NCBI GenBank assembly: GCA_902587755.1
Contig: CACIMN010000004.1
Coordinates: 62,001 to 126,000 of the forward strand
Reading direction: 5' to 3'
DNA length: 64,000 nt
From: an uncultured Pelagibacteraceae bacterium
Lineage (GTDB): Bacteria; Pseudomonadota; Alphaproteobacteria; Pelagibacterales; Pelagibacteraceae
The notes under the pieces were generated by a model. It was not told the origin of the DNA. It saw nothing but the letters and a program-made list of their open reading frames with translations, and did no database searches. Positions within the stretch are counted from its first letter, which is position 1; each line of letters opens with the position of its first letter. Shown piece after piece: positions 57,043 to 64,000 of this stretch. The position numbers and the translations under genes are program-made.

Positions 57043-59108
57043 TAGTTGGAGTCAATTAGAGAAAAATTAACATAATTGTTGAACGTTTTACACATCATTT
57101 GGATTAGTTCCAGTCTATTCTTCTTTACGACTGGATCATCCTCGTTCACAATTACATTATCAAAAAAGTCAAAAACCTCTCTTTTAACACTAGCTAAATT
57201 GTCCAGTGTTTGAACATAATTTTCATCTTTATTGATGTCTGAAAAATATTTACTTAATTCACTAATTTTTTTAAATAAGTTTTTCTCTAACTCAGTTTTA
57301 AAAATACCAGGATCAGTTATATTTGATAATTCTATTTTATTATTTTTTAATTCACCATCTAAAATATTTGAGGCTCTTTTATAGCTTGCAATAATATCTA
57401 AACCATCTGGTTTGTTAATGATTTTATTTAAATGTTTAGCTTTATTAAAAATAATAACAGATTGATCTAAGTTAAAAGAACTGGTTGATGCTTGAACTAT
57501 ATCATTTCTAATATTTTCTTCTTTCATGTGATATTTTAATCTATCCATCAAAAAATCTGATAACTCACTTTGTAAGGATTTATTATCAATTTCAAAACCT
57601 TGGTCTAAATACAGGCTTAAAGAATAATTAATTAAATCTTTTATTTTAAAATCTTTTTTATTTTCAACTATTATTCTTATTACTCCTAATGCTAATCTTC
57701 TTAAAGCATATGGATCTTTAGAACTAGTTGGCTTTTGATTTAAACCAAAAAAACCAACTAAAGTATCTATCTTATCAGCTAAAGAAAGGGCTATGCTAAA
57801 TGGTTTTTTTGGGACTCTTGAGCCTGATCCTGTGGGTAAATATTGCTCGCTTATGGCCAAAGCCAAATCTTTATCAAAACCTTGTGCAATAGCAAAATAA
57901 CCTCCCATCACACCTTGTAGTTCTGGGAATTCACCCACTAGCTCTGATAATAAATCAACTTTACAAATTGATGCTGATAATTCAACTTTTTCTTTACTTA
58001 TTAAAAGTTCATCAGATATCATTCCACCCAATTTTCTCATTCTTTGAGCTTTATCAAAATAACTTCCTAATCCTCTAAAATAACTCATTGATTTTAATTC
58101 AGTAACTTTTTTGACCATATTTTGAGATTTATCTTTTTTCCAAAAAAATTCTGCGTCACTTAATCTTGCTTCGACCACTCTTTCATTTCCTAATTTAATT
58201 AATCCCTTTTTATCTTTTTTGTTTGCTACTACTAAAAACTCATTAGTAACATTTTCTTTATTATCAAATATAGGGAAGTATTTTTGATGGTATTGCATGG
58301 TAATAATTAATATTTCTTTTGGAATATTCAAAAATTTCTTATCAAATTCACAAAGAAGGATATTTGGTTGATCTGTTAAATCTACAACCTCATTAAGCAA
58401 TCTAGGATTATGTTGAATCTTAATATTTTTATTTTTTAATATATTGTTGAATTTTTTTTCTATTAACTTTTTTCTTTCGTTGTGATCAACAATAATATCA
58501 ATTTTTTTAAAAAAACTTTTATAATTTTTAAATTCTAAGAATGACTTTTTGTTTTCCTCAAATTCTTTATCAATAAAAGTTGAGTTAGAAGATGTTAGGT
58601 GATGAAAATTAAAATTTAATTTTTTTTTATCAAATACAGCTAGAATTGATTTTAACGGTCTCCCCCAATTTAGGTCAAAAGTTCCCCAATTCATTGATTT
58701 TTTCCATTGAATTTTACTTAACAATATTGGAATGGATTCCTCTAACAATTCGTGTGTGTGCAATTTTTTTGATTTTGTCTTCAGAAAATAAAATTCTCCT
58801 TTATCAGTTTTCTTTTGGTAAAGATCCTTTTTTAATATTTTATTTGACCTAACAAACCCATCTAGTGCTACCTCTGGTGACTTGATATTTGGACCTTTAA
58901 TCTCCTCAGATTTTAGTACAACATTTTTTTGAACACCTTCAAACAATACCACTAGTCTGTTTGGTGTTGAGTATGATGAGCTTTTTTTAAATAATATGGA
59001 TCTTTCTAAAAAAAAATCATTAAAACTTTTAAGTAAATCTTCCCTTAAATTTTGTTGAAGATTTGAGGGTATTTCCTCACTAAATAATTCTAAAAAAAAC
59101 TCTGACAT
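57042..59108 (-). CDS. glyS: glycine--tRNA ligase beta subunit
   Basis: A 688-residue GlyS of normal length, with an N-terminal LFSEEIPSNLQQNL and the segments LGNERVVEARLSDAEFFWK and YALRRLALGVIRI. It pairs with GlyQ in the heterotetrameric bacterial glycyl-tRNA synthetase. It overlaps glyQ and ppdK by one base on either side. Confidence 0.97.
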   Translation of the reverse strand: MSEFFLELFSEEIPSNLQQNLREDLLKSFNDFFLERSILFKKSSSYSTPNRLVVLFEGVQKNVVLKSEEIKGPNIKSPEVALDGFVRSNKILKKDLYQKKTDKGEFYFLKTKSKKLHTHELLEESIPILLSKIQWKKSMNWGTFDLNWGRPLKSILAVFDKKKLNFNFHHLTSSNSTFIDKEFEENKKSFLEFKNYKSFFKKIDIIVDHNERKKLIEKKFNNILKNKNIKIQHNPRLLNEVVDLTDQPNILLCEFDKKFLNIPKEILIITMQYHQKYFPIFDNKENVTNEFLVVANKKDKKGLIKLGNERVVEARLSDAEFFWKKDKSQNMVKKVTELKSMSYFRGLGSYFDKAQRMRKLGGMISDELLISKEKVELSASICKVDLLSELVGEFPELQGVMGGYFAIAQGFDKDLALAISEQYLPTGSGSRVPKKPFSIALSLADKIDTLVGFFGLNQKPTSSKDPYALRRLALGVIRIIVENKKDFKIKDLINYSLSLYLDQGFEIDNKSLQSELSDFLMDRLKYHMKEENIRNDIVQASTSSFNLDQSVIIFNKAKHLNKIINKPDGLDIIASYKRASNILDGELKNNKIELSNITDPGIFKTELEKNLFKKISELSKYFSDINKDENYVQTLDNLASVKREVFDFFDNVIVNEDDPVVKKNRLELIQMMCKTFNNYVNFSLIDSN

Positions 59109-59989
59109 TATTTTTGACTATCTAACCAAACACTTGCTGCAGATTTTGTAATATCTCTTATTCTAGCTATATAACCTGCTCTTTGTGCAACACTGATTGC
59201 ACCTCTTGCATCTAAAATATTAAATACATGGCTGGCTTTTAAACATTGATCATATGCTGGTAAAGAAATTTTTTTTTCTACCAAATCTTTTGCCTCGGAT
59301 TCATACATTTCAAACATTTTAAATAGTGATTCTACATTCGCATGTTCAAAATTATATGCTGAAAATTCTTTTTCAGCTTGATGAAAAACTTCGTGATATT
59401 TTACACCTTCATCATTCCATAATAAATCATAAACATTTTTCTCTTTTTGAGTGAACATACAGATTCTTTCTAAGCCATAAGTAATTTCAACTGATACAGG
59501 TTTGCAATCGAATCCAGCCATTTGTTGAAAATAAGTGAATTGAGTAATTTCCATTCCATCACACCATACTTCCCATCCCAACCCTGCAGCACCTAATGTT
59601 GGACTTTCCCAATCATCTTCAACAAACCTTATATCATGATCATTATGGTCTATTCCTATAGTAGATAAACTATTTAGGTAAAGTTTTTTTATATTTTCAG
59701 GGGAAGGTTTAATTAAAACTTGAAATTGATAATAGTGTTGTAACCTGTTTGGATTGTCTCCATATCTTCCATCTGTAGGTCTTCTTGATGGTTGTACGTA
59801 AGCTGCTTTCCATGGTTTATTTCCTAGAGATCTTAGAGTAGTAGCAGGATGAAAGGTTCCTGCACCAACCTCCATATCATAAGGCTGAAGAATAATGCAT
59901 CCTTTTTTACTCCAAAATTTCTGGAGATTTAAAATTGTTTCTTGGAATGTTTGAATTTTTTTTTTTTCTTTTTTTGCTTTAGAAACCAT
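59108..59989 (-). CDS. glyQ: glycine--tRNA ligase alpha subunit
   Basis: A class II catalytic subunit of about 293 residues with [36 protein letters not shown] and [10 protein letters not shown]. It activates glycine. Two ATG starts are possible: 60013 (35-base overlap with the S49 peptidase gene) and 59989 (11-base overlap); neither has a ribosome site. The shorter overlap is preferred, and E. coli GlyQ aligns from about the same point. Confidence 0.95.
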   Translation of the reverse strand: MVSKAKKEKKKIQTFQETILNLQKFWSKKGCIILQPYDMEVGAGTFHPATTLRSLGNKPWKAAYVQPSRRPTDGRYGDNPNRLQHYYQFQVLIKPSPENIKKLYLNSLSTIGIDHNDHDIRFVEDDWESPTLGAAGLGWEVWCDGMEITQFTYFQQMAGFDCKPVSVEITYGLERICMFTQKEKNVYDLLWNDEGVKYHEVFHQAEKEFSAYNFEHANVESLFKMFEMYESEAKDLVEKKISLPAYDQCLKASHVFNILDARGAISVAQRAGYIARIRDITKSAASVWLDSQK

Positions 59990-60785
59990 ATCTTTGCCAA
60001 ATTGATCTTTCATCTAAAATACTTGCTATTTGATCTACTTGATTGCTAGATGAAGAAAGTTTTTGACTTAACCATCCTTTTGATTTTTCAAATTTTTTAA
60101 TAATTACATCCTCACCAAATTTCTCTTTTAACACTTCGTGTGCATTACCTATTCCATCAATCAATCCTAAATTTTTTGCTTTACTTCCTGACCAAAACTC
60201 ACCTGAAAAAAGTTCGACATCGGATTTATTTAATTTTGATCCTCTACTTTTTTCAACAACATCGATAAAGTCTTTATGAAGATCTAATTGGATATTTTTT
60301 AATCTTTCAATATCCTCGTTTTTTTCCTCTAAAAATGGGTCAAGTGTGCTTTTGTTTTTACCTGCAGTATGAACTCTTCTTTCAACCCCAATTTTTTTTA
60401 TCAACTCAGTAAATCCAAAAGAAGAATATATCACTCCTATAGATCCAATTATTGAACTTGAATTTGCATAAATTTCATCCCCAGCACAAGAAATCAAATA
60501 ACCTCCAGAGGCTGCAACATCTTCAGCGAATACAATAACTTTTTTTTTGTGTTTTTTTGCTTGTTGTCTAATAAAACTGTAGATTAAATGAGATTGAACT
60601 GGTGATCCACCAGGAGAATTGATTGATATAGCAACAGATGTTGCTTTTTTTAGAGAAAAAGCCTTTTTAATTAGTTCTTCTTGACCTGCAAAATCAATAC
60701 CTTGTTTAAATTTTCCAGCGTTACCAATAACACCACTTAATTTTAAGTGAGCAACAATTTTTTTCTTTTTAAAAAAAGAGAACAT
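59979..60785 (-). CDS. sppA: S49 family signal-peptide peptidase-like protease
   Basis: A 268-residue single-domain S49 protein with [11 protein letters not shown] and the nucleophile Ser in [18 protein letters not shown]. It has only a weak N-terminal hydrophobic segment, so membrane attachment is uncertain. The general-base Lys would be in the FWSGSKAK region or a later Lys. It degrades cleaved signal peptides. It is the first gene of the glyQ-glyS-ppdK operon. Confidence 0.9.
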   Translation of the reverse strand: MFSFFKKKKIVAHLKLSGVIGNAGKFKQGIDFAGQEELIKKAFSLKKATSVAISINSPGGSPVQSHLIYSFIRQQAKKHKKKVIVFAEDVAASGGYLISCAGDEIYANSSSIIGSIGVIYSSFGFTELIKKIGVERRVHTAGKNKSTLDPFLEEKNEDIERLKNIQLDLHKDFIDVVEKSRGSKLNKSDVELFSGEFWSGSKAKNLGLIDGIGNAHEVLKEKFGEDVIIKKFEKSKGWLSQKLSSSSNQVDQIASILDERSIWQRYGF

Positions 60786-60899
60786 AGGTAAGTCTTATAG
60801 AATTATTTATTGAATATAAAGACTACTTATAATTGAAGAAACTGGTGCGTCAATTGATAAGTAATATATATAAACAAATTATACTAATTTAAAATTGTT

Positions 60900-61913
60900 A
60901 TGGGAACTGTTGTACAGCTTAAAAACCAGATAAATGATTCATATTTTCAGCTTAAAGACTCTGTTGAAGAAAAACTGGTTTTAACCGAAGAAAAAATAAA
61001 ATCAAAATTATCTAGTGACGTACAGCTGGTCCAAAAAATGACAGATTACCACATCGAGACAGGGGGTAAAAGATTAAGAGCTTTACTAACTTTAGGTAGT
61101 GCAAAATTATGTGGTTACTCAAAAGGCTCTAGAGATATAAATTTAGCTGCATGTGTTGAGTTGATTCACAGCGCAACATTAATGCATGATGATGTAATTG
61201 ATGAAGGTACTGTTAGAAGAGGAAAAGAAACTTTAAATAAAGTTTGGAATAATCATTCATCGGTTTTAATTGGCGACTATTTATTGAGTAGATGTTTTGA
61301 GATGATGGTTGAAGATGGAAACTTAGAAGTACTAAAATTATTATCTTCCACTTCATCTAAAATTGCTCAAGGTGAAGTTCTGCAACTTCAACACAAAGGT
61401 GAAGTTGATATGCTAGAGGAGACATATTTAAAAATAATCTCAGCTAAGACTGCTGAATTATTTGCAGCAGCAACTAAAGTTGGTGCAATTTTATCTGGTG
61501 TAGAAAATAAAGAAAAAGATGCTTTAGAATTTTACGGAAGAAACTTGGGATTAACTTTTCAAATAGCAGATGATACACTTGATTATAACGCTGAACTGAA
61601 ACTATTTGGTAAAAAGATTGGACAAGATTTTTTTGAAGGAAAAATTACTTTACCAATAATCTTACTTTTTCAAAAACTAGTAGTTAATGAAAAAAAAATT
61701 CTATCAAGCATGTTTAACAAAGATTTAAGAACAAAAAACGACCTAAATAATGTTATTGCTCTTATTAATAAGTATAAAATAATCCAGGAATGCTACCATA
61801 AAGCTCAGCATTATATAAACTTAGCTTCAAATTCTCTAAGTGTATTTAAAGACTCTAAAGAAAAAAATATTCTCAAAAGATTAACATCATTTAGTTTATC
61901 AAGAAATTTTTAA
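60900..61913 (+). CDS. ispB: long-chain polyprenyl diphosphate synthase
   Basis: A 337-residue trans-prenyltransferase with FARM Asp97/Asp98/Asp101 (LMHDDVIDEGTVRRG) and SARM Asp224/Asp225/Asp228 (IADDTLDY). It lengthens farnesyl diphosphate, probably to octa- or decaprenyl diphosphate for ubiquinone; chain length is not certain. The promoter is likely in the 114-base gap before it, where TATACT lies at 60880. It converges with pdxH with a four-base overlap. Confidence 0.93.
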   Translation: MGTVVQLKNQINDSYFQLKDSVEEKLVLTEEKIKSKLSSDVQLVQKMTDYHIETGGKRLRALLTLGSAKLCGYSKGSRDINLAACVELIHSATLMHDDVIDEGTVRRGKETLNKVWNNHSSVLIGDYLLSRCFEMMVEDGNLEVLKLLSSTSSKIAQGEVLQLQHKGEVDMLEETYLKIISAKTAELFAAATKVGAILSGVENKEKDALEFYGRNLGLTFQIADDTLDYNAELKLFGKKIGQDFFEGKITLPIILLFQKLVVNEKKILSSMFNKDLRTKNDLNNVIALINKYKIIQECYHKAQHYINLASNSLSVFKDSKEKNILKRLTSFSLSRNF

Positions 61914-62536
61914 GGACTTAATAAAGACTTTATCCACTTCCCTGAGTTATCTTTATTGTATTTTAACCTCTCGTGGATTCTGTTCTCACCATCTAGCCAA
62001 AATTCAATACTATCTGGATATAAAATCCATCCAGACCAGTGACTTGGTCTTGGTACATCTAATTTATTGCTATATTTTTTTTTGTAATCTTGTATAGATT
62101 TTAACAATTGTTCTCGAGAATTTAATTCTTCACTTTGCTTAGAAGCCCATGCTCCTATTCGACTTTCATACGCTCTAGATGAATAATATTCATCTGCGAC
62201 CTTATCAGTAACTAATGACAACTTTCCATTAATTCTTATTTGTCTTAGGAGACTTTTCCAATGAAAACACATCGCAGCATGTGGATTTTCTTTTAATTCA
62301 TTTCCCTTTTGACTGTTTAAATTTGTATAAAATACAAATCCATCTTTGTTGAAATCTTTAAGTAAAACCATTCTTACTGAAGGAATATTGTTTTTATTTG
62401 ATGTGGCCAAAGCAAGAGCGTTTGGATCATTTGGCTCAGTTTTCTTTGCTTCCTCCATCCATTCATGAAATAATTGAATTGGATCGTTTATATCAAGAAA
62501 GCAACTATTAAGACCTAAAGAGTTTTTTTGATTCAT
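61910..62536 (-). CDS. pdxH: pyridoxamine 5'-phosphate oxidase
   Basis: A 208-residue PdxH with the FMN/PLP segments VRMVLLKDFNKDGFVFYTN, FHWKSLLRQIRINGKL, GAWASKQS and a C-terminal HERLKY. It oxidises PNP or PMP to pyridoxal phosphate using FMN and oxygen. It is divergent from aroC with 33 bases between starts. Confidence 0.95.
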   Translation of the reverse strand: MNQKNSLGLNSCFLDINDPIQLFHEWMEEAKKTEPNDPNALALATSNKNNIPSVRMVLLKDFNKDGFVFYTNLNSQKGNELKENPHAAMCFHWKSLLRQIRINGKLSLVTDKVADEYYSSRAYESRIGAWASKQSEELNSREQLLKSIQDYKKKYSNKLDVPRPSHWSGWILYPDSIEFWLDGENRIHERLKYNKDNSGKWIKSLLSP

Positions 62537-62569
62537 AATTTTAACAAAATAATCTATATAATATAAATA

Positions 62570-63652
62570 ATGTCATTTAATACTTTTGGAAAGCTATTTC
62601 GTTTCACAACTTGGGGAGAGTCACATGGGCCTGCAATTGGTTGTATTGTCGATGGTTGTCCTCCAAACATAAATCTTAAAGAGCAATATATTCAAATAGA
62701 ATTGGACAAAAGAAAACCAGGACAATCTAAATTTACAACTCAGCGAAAAGAGGATGATAAAGTTCAAATATTGTCGGGAGTATTTGAGGGTAAAACCACA
62801 GGAACACCTATTTCTCTTATAATCTATAATAAAGATATGAGATCCAAAGATTATAGTAATATTAAAGATAAGTTCAGACCAGGTCATGCAGATTTTACTT
62901 ATTTTAAAAAATATGGAATTAGAGACTATAGAGGTGGTGGCAGATCTTCTGCTAGAGAAACTGCAGCACGAGTTGCGGCCGGTGCAATAGCAAAAGTAGT
63001 ACTTCAAAAAAAATTAGGTAAAAAATTTAATGTAATTGGTGCAGTAACTCAGCTAGGAATTCTTGGATGTGATACAAATCAATGGAACGATAAAGTAATT
63101 TCAAAAAATCCATTTTTTTGTCCTGATAAATCAATGATTAAATTGTGGGAAAAATACTTGCTTAGTGTAAGAAAATCAGGATCCTCATGTGGAGCAGTGA
63201 TTGAAATAAGAGCGAGAGGTATCCCAGTCGGTTTAGGTGCTCCAATTTATTCAAAATTGGATACTGACATTGCTTCAGGTCTAATGAGTATTAATGCAGT
63301 TAAAGGTGTAAATATTGGTGCAGGAATGAACTCAGCGCAATTAAGTGGAGAACAAAATTCAGACGAAATTTCATCAAAAGGAAATAAATTAAAATTCAAT
63401 TCAAATAAAGCGGGTGGAATTCTTGGTGGAATTTCTACAGGCCAAGAAATTGTTGCATCTTTTGCTGTCAAACCAACTTCGTCAATTTTAACCAGTAGAA
63501 AAACTATAAATAAATTTGGAAAAAATACTTCAATATCTGTTAAAGGTAGACACGATCCTTGTGTAGGAATTAGAGCTGTACCAATTGGTGAAGCTATGAT
63601 GAACTGTGTTTTACTTGACCACTACTTAATGAATAAAGCCCAGTGTAGTTAG
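62570..63652 (+). CDS. aroC: chorismate synthase
   Basis: A 360-residue AroC with [12 protein letters not shown] near the start, [17 protein letters not shown] and [13 protein letters not shown] for FMN binding, and the C-terminal [17 protein letters not shown]. It makes chorismate from EPSP. TATAAT at 62557-62562 lies just seven bases before the ATG, so a very short leader is possible. It converges with dxs six bases beyond its stop. Confidence 0.97.
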   Translation: MSFNTFGKLFRFTTWGESHGPAIGCIVDGCPPNINLKEQYIQIELDKRKPGQSKFTTQRKEDDKVQILSGVFEGKTTGTPISLIIYNKDMRSKDYSNIKDKFRPGHADFTYFKKYGIRDYRGGGRSSARETAARVAAGAIAKVVLQKKLGKKFNVIGAVTQLGILGCDTNQWNDKVISKNPFFCPDKSMIKLWEKYLLSVRKSGSSCGAVIEIRARGIPVGLGAPIYSKLDTDIASGLMSINAVKGVNIGAGMNSAQLSGEQNSDEISSKGNKLKFNSNKAGGILGGISTGQEIVASFAVKPTSSILTSRKTINKFGKNTSISVKGRHDPCVGIRAVPIGEAMMNCVLLDHYLMNKAQCS

Positions 63653-63658
63653 TTTAAA

Positions 63659-64000
63659 TTAATTTTTCACAACTCTTATTGTCTCCTTTTGAAACAAAAT
63701 ATCAGCAATTTTCTTAGAAATTTGAGAACTGTTTAATCCAGCTTTATCGTACATTTTTTTTGGATCATCTTGTTCAATAAATTCATCTGGTAAAGTCATT
63801 GATCTAAATTTTAAACCTTTGTCAAATACTCCTCTTTCAGCTAATAAATTTTTAACATGAGAACCGAAACCACCTATTGATCCTTCTTCAACAGTTATCA
63901 TAAGCTCATGTTCCTTAGCAGATTTTAATATAAGTTCTTCGTCTAAAGGCTTAGCAAATCTGGCATCTATCAAGGTTGTTGAAACGCCTTTTGTTTTTAA
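63659..64000 (-). CDS. dxs: 1-deoxy-D-xylulose-5-phosphate synthase, C-terminal part (5' end outside window)
   Basis: The last 114 codons of DXS are present; the ORF continues past the window edge. The start in the visible frame is not a real start: codons before it read LKTKGVSTT and join to LIDARFAKPLDEELI, the transketolase C-terminal domain of DXS, followed by EEGSIGGFGSHV and LPDEFIEQ. DXS makes DXP for isoprenoids and for thiamine and PLP synthesis. Convergent with aroC. Confidence 0.92.
   Translation of the reverse strand, partial: LKTKGVSTTLIDARFAKPLDEELILKSAKEHELMITVEEGSIGGFGSHVKNLLAERGVFDKGLKFRSMTLPDEFIEQDDPKKMYDKAGLNSSQISKKIADILFQKETIRVVKN

Noticed and set aside
62621..63007. A 128-codon minus-strand frame inside aroC
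   Set aside because: It is antisense to the conserved FMN-binding part of chorismate synthase and has a Cys/Ser/Phe-rich composition typical of a reverse-frame artefact.
63659..63973. A complete 104-residue protein starting at 63973
   Set aside because: The apparent start is an internal TTG; the frame continues to the window edge with residues that fit DXS.

Overview
The window is an AT-rich, densely packed stretch of an alphaproteobacterial genome that looks like SAR11 (Pelagibacterales). The evidence is the strongly A/T-biased codon use, intergenic gaps usually under 120 bases with many 1-11 base gene overlaps, a circularly permuted two-piece tmRNA (an alphaproteobacterial hallmark), many transporters for small amino acids and osmolytes, and no insertion sequences, prophage, CRISPR, rRNA or recognisable tRNA genes. 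No species is named because no database search was possible.

Layout. Positions 1-5012 hold an osmolyte-like neighbourhood: a gamma-butyrobetaine hydroxylase-like dioxygenase (cut by the window edge) with a class II aldolase, and divergently a ProV-type ATPase without its permease, a hot-dog thioesterase, an EamA transporter and a second 2-oxoglutarate oxygenase. Positions 5118-12132 are a tight plus-strand operon: a luciferase-like flavin monooxygenase, a ThDP enzyme, a DUF1185 protein, an alpha/beta hydrolase, an aldehyde dehydrogenase, then a periplasmic binding protein closed by a strong terminator. I do not recognise the pathway.

Positions 12165-25758 (minus) contain two branched-chain-amino-acid-type (LIV) ABC transporters with AzlCD, a CsiD/GlaH-type glutarate hydroxylase, a ProC-like reductase, an MFS protein, two very small unannotated ORFs inside the operons, and a LysE exporter whose leader looks like a Leu/Ile/Val-rich attenuator. 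Positions 25814-30742 hold small redox and repair genes (DUF2805, glutaredoxin, MsrB) and a five-gene operon with a DadA-like oxidase, an EamA transporter, a D-2-hydroxyacid dehydrogenase and a deacetylase.

Positions 30806-37823 are leuA followed directly by the mreBCD-mrdA-rodA cell-shape genes. Positions 37926-46578 are a dipeptide/opine-type ABC importer with fused ATPases and ilvB-ilvN-ilvC. Positions 46631-51126 are hflK-hflC-DUF2065-degP-miaA. Then come mrp (plus), thyX (minus), permuted ssrA (plus), a SHOCT lipoprotein-like secreted protein, the sppA-like/glyQ/glyS/ppdK operon, ispB, pdxH, aroC and the 3' end of dxs.

Together the window combines housekeeping functions (cell shape, branched-chain amino acid synthesis, glycyl-tRNA synthetase, isoprenoid and chorismate synthesis, ribosome rescue, membrane proteolysis) with a 25 kb accessory-like portion devoted to uptake and oxidation of small nitrogenous and carboxylic compounds. 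The most likely undescribed biology lies in 5118-12132, in the GlaH-LIV neighbourhood, and in the lysE leader.
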